A stretch of 64,000 bases of DNA from contig NZ_VUMI01000030.1 of the NCBI RefSeq assembly GCF_009696275.1, forward strand, positions 1 through 64,000, written 5' to 3'. Each line of letters starts with the position of its first letter. Positions within the stretch are counted from its first letter, which is position 1. This stretch comes from Eisenbergiella porci. Its GTDB lineage: Bacteria > Bacillota > Clostridia > Lachnospirales > Lachnospiraceae. The translations under genes were made by a program, and so were the position numbers. Of the stretch, positions 56,065-64,000 are shown one piece after another. The notes beneath the pieces are model-generated. The model was not told where the DNA came from, did no database searches, and saw only the letters and a program-made list of their open reading frames with translations.

Positions 56065-56089
56065 TCCTTTCTTTAAAGGTAAGAAGGCG

Positions 56090-56218
56090 CTGCATGAAGC
56101 GTTGGTAAAGGCTGTCCGTCCGGATGCCAGGCCCGCAGCTGCCCAGTATGGCGGCAGTAAATGGATTACGCTGCCCGATCCTGGCGGACATCCCTTCTGC
56201 CTGGTTATCCGGGACTGA
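56090..56218 (+). pseudogene. C-terminal relic of a VOC/glyoxalase-6-type protein
   Basis: About 40 codons after the carboxypeptidase read AVRPDARPAAAQYGGSKW, ITLPDPGGHPFCLV, then a stop. This is the typical C-terminal end of Glyoxalase_6-type VOC proteins (LxDPxGHPFCL). No N-terminal half is present, and the frame has no ribosome site of its own, so it is a leftover. Confidence 0.55.
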
Positions 56219-56256
56219 AATTATCTTAACTATCCTCCGGTTAACGCACCAAATTT

Positions 56257-56287
56257 AAAACAGCAGGGGATTATTCCTCCCCTGCTG
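56257..56287 (-). terminator. terminator of the pepF-exonuclease transcript
   Basis: CAGCAGGGGA (56261-56270) pairs with TCCCCTGCTG (56278-56287); on the minus strand a T4 run follows. The stem overlaps the exonuclease stop codon. Confidence 0.85.
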
Positions 56288-57239
56288 CCTCTTTATGGCG
56301 CTTGATCCTGCGTATCTCCCGCGCCCTTTCTTTTTTCTGGAAAATCTCAGCGGCCTCCTCCTCGGAAATGAACTTCATGGTCTTTACCGCATAAACCCCA
56401 TCGTCATCCGCCTTCCTGATACGGATTTTCCCCTTCATGTATCCATGTTTCTCACAATAGGAAACACTGTAATAATGCTTTCCGTTGGGAGTGAACCATC
56501 TGATTTTTCTTTTCAGGTTGCGGTGGCACAGATAGCACTTTGTGGAAGCCACCTCTTTATCCGCAAGAAGCTCTCCTTTATCACTGAACTCCCTGGAAAT
56601 ATACTTCGCATAATCATCAAAAACTATATGAATCTCATCCCTCTTATTATGGGGGACGTTGAAGCCGTCAAAGGAAACCTTCTGCAGTACCTGCGGATCC
56701 TTGATTTTTTCCAGCACCCGGCCCGTATAGTAGGCGTCGCTCAATGCCCTGTGGAACGGGACATCTTTGGATAAGGCAAGATAATCCACCGCATATTCCA
56801 GATTGCGGCGGGATTTTTTATCCTCAAAGGCAATGCTGAACAGCTTCTGGACGTCATAGAACTTCAGGGGCCTGGGACTGAGCGGCGGCAGACCGAAATA
56901 TTTCATATTCCGCTGAAGCTCCGTCAAATCCTGCGGCCCCCAGGTGCCGAACATAAACTCCTCAGTCCCGCACCAGGCAAGGAAACTGCGTATTACCTCA
57001 GGGAAGTCGCGGCTGTCCTGAAGCTCATCCATATCAAGCTGGAGGAGCTTCTTTGTCATATAATGCATTTCCTTATAAACCTGCGGCCGTATCAGCTCAT
57101 GGAAGCTATCGCATATTTCCATGCGGCTGTTTAATTTCACCGCACCGATTTCAATAATTTCAAACGGCAGCTCCTTCAGCTGTTTTTCCTTCTGTTCGTT
57201 TCCCTGATTCCATTCCAGGTCCAAGATAATATAATTCAT
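56271..57239 (-). CDS. DEDD-type 3'-5' exonuclease (DnaQ-like)
   Basis: A 322-residue protein. The DEDDh residues are visible in YIILDLEWNQ (Asp-x-Glu near residue 7), the aspartate in FMFGTWGPQDLTEL near residue 103, and HRALSDAYYTGRVLEKI near residue 184. The C-terminal 100 residues carry a cysteine pair and a histidine (KCYLCHRN, SYCEKHGY), suggesting a zinc-binding extension. The substrate, RNA or DNA, cannot be told. It lies 6 bases after pepF and shares its transcript. Confidence 0.85.
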   Translation of the reverse strand: MNYIILDLEWNQGNEQKEKQLKELPFEIIEIGAVKLNSRMEICDSFHELIRPQVYKEMHYMTKKLLQLDMDELQDSRDFPEVIRSFLAWCGTEEFMFGTWGPQDLTELQRNMKYFGLPPLSPRPLKFYDVQKLFSIAFEDKKSRRNLEYAVDYLALSKDVPFHRALSDAYYTGRVLEKIKDPQVLQKVSFDGFNVPHNKRDEIHIVFDDYAKYISREFSDKGELLADKEVASTKCYLCHRNLKRKIRWFTPNGKHYYSVSYCEKHGYMKGKIRIRKADDDGVYAVKTMKFISEEEAAEIFQKKERAREIRRIKRHKEAAGEE

Positions 57240-57245
57240 ACAATA

Positions 57246-58928
57246 TTATGCTTCTTTCATCAGCTTCTTTTCCAGTTTCTCCGCGATTTCCTTCATACAG
57301 CCTTCCTCAAAGGGAAGCTTCAGCCCCGCTTCCTTTATCATGTTCGTAAAAAAGTCCGAAGCGGACAGCCTGCACAGCTTCAGATAGCTCTTCCAGGCCG
57401 CATCAAAATCCTCATCCATCCACAGCTTATATTCAAAGGCAACCGTCTGTGCAATTACATAGTCAATATAGTAGAAGGGGAAGCTGTAAATATGGTGCTG
57501 CTGCTGCCAGAAACCGCCGTTTCCGAAGAAGGGATCTCCTTCATAATCCAGATGAGGCTTATATTCCTTCTCCAGCCTGCTCCAGGCTTCCTTCCTCTCC
57601 GCCGGGGTCAGCTCAGGGCTTTCGTAAACAATATGCTGGAACTCATCCACCATACAGCCATAGGGAATAAACATCATCGCATCTTCAAAATGCATTTCCC
57701 TGTAAGCATCCGCCTTATCTCCGAAAAACCAGTCCATCCATTTTTCCGTGAAAAATTCCATGGACATGGAATGGCATTCCGCCGTCTCCATCGTAATATC
57801 GCTGTGCTCGCGGATGGGATCTTTACCGGACAAATACCCCTGGAATGCATGTCCGCATTCATGGGTGATCACATCCACATCTCCGCTGGTTCCATTGAAA
57901 TTGGCAAAAATAAAGGGCGCCTGATATACGGGAAGGTAGGTCATGTAGCCTCCCACCCTCTTATTTTTACGGCCCAGCACATCAAACAGCTCATTTTCCC
58001 TCATGAAATCAAAGAATTCCTTTGTTTCCACGGAAAGCTCGCTGTACATCCGCTGCCCTGCCGCCAGGATTTCCTCCGGCGTTCCTGTGGGCTTGGGATT
58101 ACCATCCTTAAAATAAACACCCTCATCAATAAAGGAAAGCTTCTCCAGGCCCAGACGCACTCTCCTTCTGTCATGAAGCTTCTCCACAAAGGGGACGAAA
58201 TCCTCCTTTACCTGCTTCCGGAAGGCTTCCACCGCATCCTTATCATAACAGTTGCGTCCCATGCGGTAATAGCCCAGCTCCACATAGTTCTCATAACCCA
58301 TTTTCCGGGCCTGCTCCGTGCGGTTTTTCACCAGCTTGTCATAGATATCGTCCAGCTCCTTCTCATGCTCCAAAAAGAAGGCGGACAGCTTATCCCAGGC
58401 CTTCTTCCGGATGCTTCGATCCGTATCCTTCATGTAGGCCTTGATCCGTGAGATATTTACTTTTTCCCCATCCCAGTCAAATTCGGCCTCCGCCGGAATT
58501 TTTTCGTAGGTTGTGGTAAGCGCGTTTTCTTCCTGGAGCAGGGGAATCAATATCTCATCCATGGATTTTCTGGCAAGCTCCATGTTCTTAAAGGCCACGG
58601 CTCCTATTTTCTCCTCCAGTTCCTTCCTGTAAGGGGAATCATACAGCAGTGTCTGATATTCAATGATCATGTTGCTGTACTTCGGGCTCTGCTCATCATA
58701 GTAATCCTGCTCCGCGCTGTAAAAAGCATCGGCAGTATTCACGTCATGGCGGATCTGTGCAATGGTCATCATCGTATCCACCTTATCCCTGAGCCGGTAG
58801 TATTTTTGATGTACGGCAAACTGTCCTTCCCCTGTAGCAGCTTCCCCAAACTCCTTCATCAGCTGTTTGAATTCTTCCTCTACCTTATTGAAATCCACTC
58901 TTTCATAAGGCATTTCTGAAAATTTCAT
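57246..58928 (-). CDS. pepF: M3-family oligoendopeptidase F
   Basis: A 560-residue zinc peptidase that cleaves short peptides in the cytoplasm. The zinc motif is DVITHECGHAFQGYL (HExxH near residue 352), with the third ligand in ETAECHSMSMEFF near residue 380. The family's long helical domain occupies the N-terminal half. The GGAGGG site precedes the ATG. Length is at the short end for PepF (about 600). Confidence 0.94.
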   Translation of the reverse strand: MKFSEMPYERVDFNKVEEEFKQLMKEFGEAATGEGQFAVHQKYYRLRDKVDTMMTIAQIRHDVNTADAFYSAEQDYYDEQSPKYSNMIIEYQTLLYDSPYRKELEEKIGAVAFKNMELARKSMDEILIPLLQEENALTTTYEKIPAEAEFDWDGEKVNISRIKAYMKDTDRSIRKKAWDKLSAFFLEHEKELDDIYDKLVKNRTEQARKMGYENYVELGYYRMGRNCYDKDAVEAFRKQVKEDFVPFVEKLHDRRRVRLGLEKLSFIDEGVYFKDGNPKPTGTPEEILAAGQRMYSELSVETKEFFDFMRENELFDVLGRKNKRVGGYMTYLPVYQAPFIFANFNGTSGDVDVITHECGHAFQGYLSGKDPIREHSDITMETAECHSMSMEFFTEKWMDWFFGDKADAYREMHFEDAMMFIPYGCMVDEFQHIVYESPELTPAERKEAWSRLEKEYKPHLDYEGDPFFGNGGFWQQQHHIYSFPFYYIDYVIAQTVAFEYKLWMDEDFDAAWKSYLKLCRLSASDFFTNMIKEAGLKLPFEEGCMKEIAEKLEKKLMKEA

Positions 58929-58962
58929 TTGTCTGCCCTCCCGTTTTTGTTATAAATTCAGT

Positions 58963-58989
58963 GCAGCTGTTCAAATCCTTTACAGCTAC
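58963..58989 (-). repeat. 27-base dispersed repeat
   Basis: On the minus strand: GTAGCTGTAAAGG, ATTT, GAACAGCTGC. It lies 35 bases before the pepF start. It fits the consensus at every fixed position. Confidence 0.65.
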
Positions 58990-59103
58990 AATTCAGTTTA
59001 CAATACTTTATGGGCATAGTCAAACACACCGGCTGATTTATGCGCCTTTATGCATCGCCCGGCAAGCCGCAGATTACTGTCCACGAAGAAATAATTAACT
59101 GTT

Positions 59104-60849
59104 TTATGGCTTCTTCACAGGAATGGTTATTTCAACAACAGCTCCATAGCCCTCATCCATATTGGTAAAATTTATTTTTGCCTTATCCCCGTACATGATT
59201 TTCAGCCTTTTCAGCGAATTCTGAATGCCGATGTGCTTCCTGTCATTATAATAAATAGGCTTATCCTGCTCAATTGCTTCCAGAATATCCGGCGGGAATC
59301 CTTTTCCGGTGTCGGAAACACAGATATACAGATATTCACCATCCTCATAGTTTTCATTTACAATGTATAAGGTAATCTCCACATGGTTATCCAGAGATAC
59401 GGCATGAGTAATCGCGTTTTCCACAAAATTATGGATGATGAGTGTGGGGACAAGATATTCCTCCATATTATTATCCATAATGACTTCAAAGGAAAATGCC
59501 TCTTTTCCATACCGGATTTGCTGAATTTCCACATAGTTTTGGATAAATTCGATTTCCTCCTTCAGCTGTCTGGGCTCAAAGGCATCCCTCATGACATAAC
59601 GCATGTAATTTGACAGAATTGATGTTATATAAACAATTTTTTCCTGTTTAGCCACATCGGCCATTCCGTGAATCAGGCTCAGGCAGTTCAGATAAAAATG
59701 GGGCTTAATCTGCATCTGCATAGCCTCCAGCTCCGTTTTCTGGCGGGCAAGCTCCTTCTCATAAATGTCGATTTTCAGCGCCTTTATTTTCCGCAGCAGT
59801 CCCTTGAACTCCTTGCTTGCCATTTCCAGCTCCAGAATATTGTTGTTTCCGTTTTCATTGATCCACTGCTCCTCCTCCGTATTTTTCAGGCTGTTTACAA
59901 ACTGCTTCATAGGCCTGAGGACACTCTGATAGTATACCCTGATCACCAGCGCGCATCCAACGATAATTCCTATGGAAAGGAATACAAGAATTACCTGCAG
60001 GCGCATAATTTTTTCAAGTATACCGCCGCTTGGTGATATCATTATATGAAATGCCCGGGTTTCGCCTATGATTCCGCTGATAGGAAAGGAATAAATTACG
60101 CTCTCCGAAAAGATTCCTGCCCTTTTCCCGGCAATCCGCTTCAGCGTCTCCGGATCAATTTTATCCCTGTCCCTGGAGGATACAAAAATTGTCCCATCTT
60201 TATCTAGGATATATGGAATTCCTTCATAGCCCAGGCTGTTGATATGAAGCGTATTAAACAATTCCTCCAGCCTGATTGCGCATCCCATTGTCATCCCATT
60301 CTTTGAAAAACGGCTGAATACATAATCCTGTTCTCCGTCATTGACAAAATACCATTGCGAATAAGGCGTCCTCTCCCCTTTCCTCATTCGCAGTTCTTCC
60401 ATAAGAACATTGCTGAGCCCCTGTTTCTGGCTGTCCTTGAAAACGCTTCCGCTATCGGATATGAATAAATCTGCTTCCTCAAGATAAACAAAAAAGCAGC
60501 ATGGCTCCTTATAACGTATTTTCAGATTGCGGTTCTGCTCCACTAATTCATTAAGAATGGGGTAATACTGACTGTCTTCCGGCCTGACTCCGGCAGGTAT
60601 GTTGTTCGCTTCCCCCTTTTTACTCGTGAGGGTAACAATTTCATAATTGATTTTAGTAATATCCGTATTAATCTGTTCCACATAGAGCCTTGCCGTGTCC
60701 TCGATATAACGGTATACCAGCTGTCTGGCTTCAAACATGCTCTGGAACATAACCACAAGAATTCCAAGAAACAGAATAATTACAGGAATCATGACCTGTA
60801 TGGTGAGCTTTCCCATACTTTTATGTTTCTTTTCATTTTTTTCCGCCAT
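59104..60849 (-). CDS. YesM-type sensor histidine kinase
   Basis: A 581-residue kinase. Transmembrane segments lie near residues 12-35 and 285-305, flanking a Cache-like extracellular domain of 250 residues. A HAMP linker follows. The acceptor is in MQIKPHFYLNCLSLIHGMADVAKQ near residue 385, the N box in LIIHNFVENAITHAV and the G box in GKGFPPDILEAI. The cluster motif IGIQNSLKRL is present. It follows GH31 on the same strand but has no adjacent response regulator in the window. AGGAGGA precedes the ATG. Confidence 0.9.
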   Translation of the reverse strand: MAEKNEKKHKSMGKLTIQVMIPVIILFLGILVVMFQSMFEARQLVYRYIEDTARLYVEQINTDITKINYEIVTLTSKKGEANNIPAGVRPEDSQYYPILNELVEQNRNLKIRYKEPCCFFVYLEEADLFISDSGSVFKDSQKQGLSNVLMEELRMRKGERTPYSQWYFVNDGEQDYVFSRFSKNGMTMGCAIRLEELFNTLHINSLGYEGIPYILDKDGTIFVSSRDRDKIDPETLKRIAGKRAGIFSESVIYSFPISGIIGETRAFHIMISPSGGILEKIMRLQVILVFLSIGIIVGCALVIRVYYQSVLRPMKQFVNSLKNTEEEQWINENGNNNILELEMASKEFKGLLRKIKALKIDIYEKELARQKTELEAMQMQIKPHFYLNCLSLIHGMADVAKQEKIVYITSILSNYMRYVMRDAFEPRQLKEEIEFIQNYVEIQQIRYGKEAFSFEVIMDNNMEEYLVPTLIIHNFVENAITHAVSLDNHVEITLYIVNENYEDGEYLYICVSDTGKGFPPDILEAIEQDKPIYYNDRKHIGIQNSLKRLKIMYGDKAKINFTNMDEGYGAVVEITIPVKKP

Positions 60850-60874
60850 GTCATTTCCTCCCGGAATAGTAAAA

Positions 60875-60919
60875 TTGCCTGGCAGGATAAAAAGACCACA
60901 TAAGATTCCCTGCCAGGCA
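60875..60919 (-). terminator. terminator/attenuator between GH31 and the sensor kinase
   Basis: TGCCTGGCAGG (60876-60886) pairs perfectly with CCTGCCAGGCA (60909-60919). On the minus strand an AATTTTA tract follows. It would cut most read-through from GH31 into the kinase gene. Confidence 0.7.
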
Positions 60920-60992
60920 TTTCCTTCAATTCTATTATATCGCTATCCGCAGTCAAAGCAACTGTTTCCAGACTGCCGATTACTGGTTTGCA

Positions 60993-61019
60993 GCAGCTGT
61001 CCCGTTCCTTTACAGTTAC
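60993..61019 (-). repeat. 27-base dispersed repeat
   Basis: On the minus strand: GTAACTGTAAAGG, AACG, GGACAGCTGC. It lies 9 bases after the GH31 stop. Confidence 0.65.
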
Positions 61020-61027
61020 GGTTTACT

Positions 61028-63076
61028 TTACACATTAATTTCCCATTTGCTTCCGGCCTTTATAAACACCGGAATTTTATCCATGGGGGCATCCACGGTA
61101 ACCGTCCGCCCGCCTTCATAGCAGATACCGCTGAATACGTCCTTCCAGCTGCAGCCCAGGGGAAGATATACGGATCTTTCATATACATCCTCTTCCATTA
61201 CCGGTGCCACGCAGAAGTCCGTACCGAACATATAGGTGTCATCCACTTCCCATGCCTTTTTATCCTGAGGGAAATCATAAAACAGAGGTCTCATCACAGG
61301 CGTTCCCTTTTCATGGGTCAAAAGCATCTGTTCTTTTATATAAGGCCTGAGCGCTTCTCTCAGGAACATATATTTCTTACAGATTTCAAAGACTTCCTCC
61401 CCGAAGCTCCATACCTCGTTATCCGCCCCTGATCCAAACAGGCCGATTCCGGATACCACATCTCCTTCAAAGCCCTTCTGCGGCTCCCTGTTTCCATGGA
61501 GGCGCATTACCGGACAGAAGCATGCATACTGGAACCAGCGGATAAAAAGCTTCCTGAAGGAAGGATCATCCCCTCTGGCGCCGTGAAAACCGCCGATATC
61601 GGTTGTCCACCAGGGTATTCCCGCCATGGCCATGGAAAGCCCCGCCCTCATCTGCCTGCGGAAGCATTCAAAGGTGCTGACAATATCACCTGACCAAACA
61701 AGCGCGCCATACTTCGCACTGCCGGCCCAGGCGGAACGAACCAGGTTTACGGGCATTTCATCCCCCTGCTCCTTCATACCTTCATAGAAGCCCTGTGTAT
61801 ACATTTTCGGATAAATATTTCCTACTTCCATTACGCTTCCCAGCTGATATCTGTAATTGGAATAGTCATAGGTAGTGTATTCCGGCTCCGCCACATCCAG
61901 CCAGTACAGCCTTGCACCTTTATCCCAGTAGTTCTGTTTGATTTTGCTCCATACATAGCTTCTGGCATCCGGGTTTGTAGCATCAAAGAAAAGCTCCTGG
62001 CCAAAGCAGGTCATGGCAATGCGCACACCGCTTTCCGTACGTACCAGATAACCTTTTTCCATCATTTCCTGGAAATTCTCCGAACGGTAATCCACGGTTG
62101 GCCATACGGAAACCATAACCCTGATTCCCATCTCGTTTAATTCCCTGCACATTCCCGGGACATCCGGCCAGTATTTTTCATCAAATTTATACTCGCCCTG
62201 TTGTGTCCAATGGAAGAAGTCCACAACAATCACATCCAGAGGAAGTCCCAGTGACTTGTATTTCCTGGCAACCTCCAACAGCTGCTCCTGTGTCTGATAG
62301 CGCAGCTTACACTGCCAGAAGCCCATTCCATAATCAGGCATCATGGGCGCTTTACCTACAAGCCCCATATAGGTTTCTTCTATTTCCGCCGGCGTATCTC
62401 CTGCAATAACAAGATAATCCAGCTCCTTCGTACATTCAGCAAGCCACTCCGTACCGTTTATACCGAAGGTTACCCTGCCTACCGCCGGATTATTCCATAG
62501 GAATCCGTAACCGATACTGGACACATAAAAAGGAACGCTTACCTGGGAATTTCTCTGCGCCAGCTCCAGCATACAGCCCTTCATATTCATATATTTCTGC
62601 TGATATTGTCCCATTCCGAATATTTTTTCATCATCATCCGCTATAAACCTGGAAACTGTACGGAAGGAATCTCCCGCTACAGCTTTAAATTCCCTGCCGT
62701 AAACATTTAAGGGCATACTGGGTGTGTCCTTCAGCCGTTTCCACTGCTCCTTAAGAAGAAGCTTTTTGTCCTGGTTATAGAAGGAGATTACGCCGTCCGC
62801 ATTGACTGTTGCCGTGATTTTCCCGTTTGTAAGGGAACCAAAGGATTCATTTTTCCCGCTGTACATATTGGCATAGACAACAGCGGATGCATCCTTGTCA
62901 TCATATATCTGTATTTCTCCCAGGCTCTCCGGCTTTTCCTCCAGCGCCCAGTCATGTCCGGTAAAAGAAGCATTCATGGTGGCCCTTATTCTGACCGCAT
63001 CCTTCCCCCATGCTTCGATCTGGACTGTTTCATTATCGTATTGGTAAATAAGACAGTTGTTTTTTTCTAAAATCAT
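61028..63076 (-). CDS. glycoside hydrolase family 31 (alpha-xylosidase/alpha-glucosidase-like)
   Basis: A 682-residue GH31 enzyme acting on alpha-linked glycosides. The nucleophile aspartate is in RLYWLDVAEPEY near residue 393, and the acid/base in ALVWSGDIVSTF near residue 464. The N-terminal galactose-mutarotase-like beta domain is short. No signal peptide is seen, so it works in the cytoplasm on imported sugar. It lies between a solute-binding protein gene (upstream) and a sensor kinase (downstream), so it likely processes the transported oligosaccharide. GAAAGGA precedes the ATG. Xylosidase versus glucosidase cannot be decided. Confidence 0.9.
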   Translation of the reverse strand: MILEKNNCLIYQYDNETVQIEAWGKDAVRIRATMNASFTGHDWALEEKPESLGEIQIYDDKDASAVVYANMYSGKNESFGSLTNGKITATVNADGVISFYNQDKKLLLKEQWKRLKDTPSMPLNVYGREFKAVAGDSFRTVSRFIADDDEKIFGMGQYQQKYMNMKGCMLELAQRNSQVSVPFYVSSIGYGFLWNNPAVGRVTFGINGTEWLAECTKELDYLVIAGDTPAEIEETYMGLVGKAPMMPDYGMGFWQCKLRYQTQEQLLEVARKYKSLGLPLDVIVVDFFHWTQQGEYKFDEKYWPDVPGMCRELNEMGIRVMVSVWPTVDYRSENFQEMMEKGYLVRTESGVRIAMTCFGQELFFDATNPDARSYVWSKIKQNYWDKGARLYWLDVAEPEYTTYDYSNYRYQLGSVMEVGNIYPKMYTQGFYEGMKEQGDEMPVNLVRSAWAGSAKYGALVWSGDIVSTFECFRRQMRAGLSMAMAGIPWWTTDIGGFHGARGDDPSFRKLFIRWFQYACFCPVMRLHGNREPQKGFEGDVVSGIGLFGSGADNEVWSFGEEVFEICKKYMFLREALRPYIKEQMLLTHEKGTPVMRPLFYDFPQDKKAWEVDDTYMFGTDFCVAPVMEEDVYERSVYLPLGCSWKDVFSGICYEGGRTVTVDAPMDKIPVFIKAGSKWEINV

Positions 63077-63107
63077 AATTTATCCTTTCTTACTCTGCTC
63101 TTCAGCT

Positions 63108-63142
63108 AAAAACAGGGTGCACACCCCACAGGATATGCACCC
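63108..63142 (-). terminator. weak terminator between the binding-protein gene and GH31
   Basis: GGGTGCA (minus strand, 63136-63142) pairs with TGCACCC (63115-63121), followed by TGTTTTT. The 7-bp stem and 14-base loop suggest partial read-through into GH31, a common way to set binding protein above enzyme. Confidence 0.65.
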
Positions 63143-63151
63143 GGTAATTAT

Positions 63152-64000
63152 TTATTTGCCCATGGATTCAAGGTATGCATCATAAGCCTGGTTCTGAATT
63201 GTCAGCAGATCCTGTAAGCCCATGTTATCCAGCTGTTTCAGGTAAGCATCCCATTCTTCATCGATGCCTCCGTCAACTACCCAGTGTGCGAACTGTGCTT
63301 CCACGTATTTATAAATATCCGTACCAAGAGATGTCAGCTGTGTCAGTTCTTCATCTGTGTATTTTACCATAGGGAAAGCGACTACATTGTCCTCAGCAAC
63401 ATATTTGCCGTTGACAGCGTCCTCAGACAGCTTGATTCCATCGCCCTGGTCTGCAGGAAGGCTTACCTTATCATAGAATTCAGGATTCATATACTTCGGC
63501 CCGAAGTCACGCATGGAATTGGACCATGCAGATGTATCCAGTGAACTTCCGTCAGTAGGAACAAGTACTTCATAGGTGCCGTCTCCGTTATCCTTCACCT
63601 GATCCGGAATGGAGCCGTAGAAGGTCTGCAGTGAAGCCAGATCCGTATAGAAATCATCCGCCCATGCAAGAAGCTTCTCAGGATTTTCACAGTTCTTTGT
63701 GATTAAAAGCTCTCTGTCAGAAATATCAAGGAAGTTCTGCGCATTTTCAACATGATGTTTTCCATCAGGTCCTGTAACGGCTTCAAGAGGAATGAACTGT
63801 CCTGCGTTCAGACCTGTCTCAGCATCTGCAGTCCATGCGGAAACCAGGCCTACCTGTGAACCGCCTTCTGCCTGCAGTTTACTTCTTCTCATGGATTCTT
63901 CCTGGGTAAAGAACTCAGGGTCGATAATTCCCTTCTGATACATGTCGCTGAACCATTTAACTGATTCTTTATAGTTTTCTTCCACCGGCATGAATACAGG
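63152..64000 (-). CDS. extracellular solute-binding protein, family 1 (C-terminal part, runs off the window)
   Basis: About 283 codons of the C-terminal half of a carbohydrate-binding lipoprotein; the reading frame is open to the window edge, so the start is missing. Family features are KWFSDMYQKGIIDPEFF, ITKNCENPEKLLAWADDFYTD, and DEEWDAYLKQLDNMGLQDLL at the end. It would be an LplA-type receptor feeding GH31. It is distinct from the frameshifted binding protein at 36-37.6 kb. Confidence 0.9.
   Translation of the reverse strand, partial: PVFMPVEENYKESVKWFSDMYQKGIIDPEFFTQEESMRRSKLQAEGGSQVGLVSAWTADAETGLNAGQFIPLEAVTGPDGKHHVENAQNFLDISDRELLITKNCENPEKLLAWADDFYTDLASLQTFYGSIPDQVKDNGDGTYEVLVPTDGSSLDTSAWSNSMRDFGPKYMNPEFYDKVSLPADQGDGIKLSEDAVNGKYVAEDNVVAFPMVKYTDEELTQLTSLGTDIYKYVEAQFAHWVVDGGIDEEWDAYLKQLDNMGLQDLLTIQNQAYDAYLESMGK

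Overview
The window looks like chromosome from a low-GC Gram-positive anaerobe of the class Clostridia, most likely a Lachnospiraceae-type gut commensal. Evidence: strong AGGAGG-type ribosome sites before most genes, a CIRCE-controlled hsp20, GlpP antitermination, floA/nfeD, a BFD-tailed glycerol-3-phosphate oxidoreductase with its DUF1667 partner, YesMN/Lpl-type carbohydrate loci and an Mrp/Mbh-type antiporter cluster. The genus cannot be fixed from sequence alone.

Layout. 0-11 kb is housekeeping: HD phosphohydrolase, VOC protein, membrane-anchored glycerophosphodiesterase, HAD phosphatases, hsp20, trpS, an iron-sulfur DUF362 protein, a ZIP transporter, and a minus-strand run tatD-ksgA-GNAT-HAD-vWA-like, then tRNA-Lys(CTT). 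11-18 kb holds a MerR/GyrI pair and a glycerol-3-phosphate operon (glpP, two FAD oxidoreductases, DUF1667, HAD-IIA phosphatase) with two leader-type terminators. 18-23 kb holds nfeD, a 30-codon copy of the floA start, floA, an unknown small protein and a LytTR regulator, preceded by a sensor kinase; then a MATE exporter broken by one frameshift. 23-33 kb has an M42 aminopeptidase, lacZ, an rRNA methyltransferase, an OGG-type glycosylase, an Lrp regulator, AlkD and a gamma-carbonic anhydrase, ending in a chimeric relic of a sugar permease and a GH2 enzyme. 33-43 kb has tRNA-Pro(CGG), glgX and an Lpl-type sugar ABC locus with its YesN/YesM two-component system; the binding protein and YesN are each broken by a single-base deficit.

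43-53 kb is the most notable block: ten co-directional membrane genes in the order MrpE, F, G, DUF4040, MbhE+MrpB, MrpC, then four MrpD/NuoN-like antiporter subunits. The first seven positions follow the archaeal mbhA-H order, but no hydrogenase genes follow. 53-64 kb has trxA, trmB, a 35-bp perfect inverted repeat, a D,D-carboxypeptidase, an exonuclease, an M3 peptidase, and a second carbohydrate locus (sensor kinase, GH31, solute-binding protein) that runs off the edge.

Across the window there are dispersed palindromic elements (about 60-137 bp, ends like GTAAC-N-GTTCA) and 27-base degenerate repeats with similar ends, which look like one non-autonomous repeat family. No phage, CRISPR array, transposase or plasmid genes were seen.
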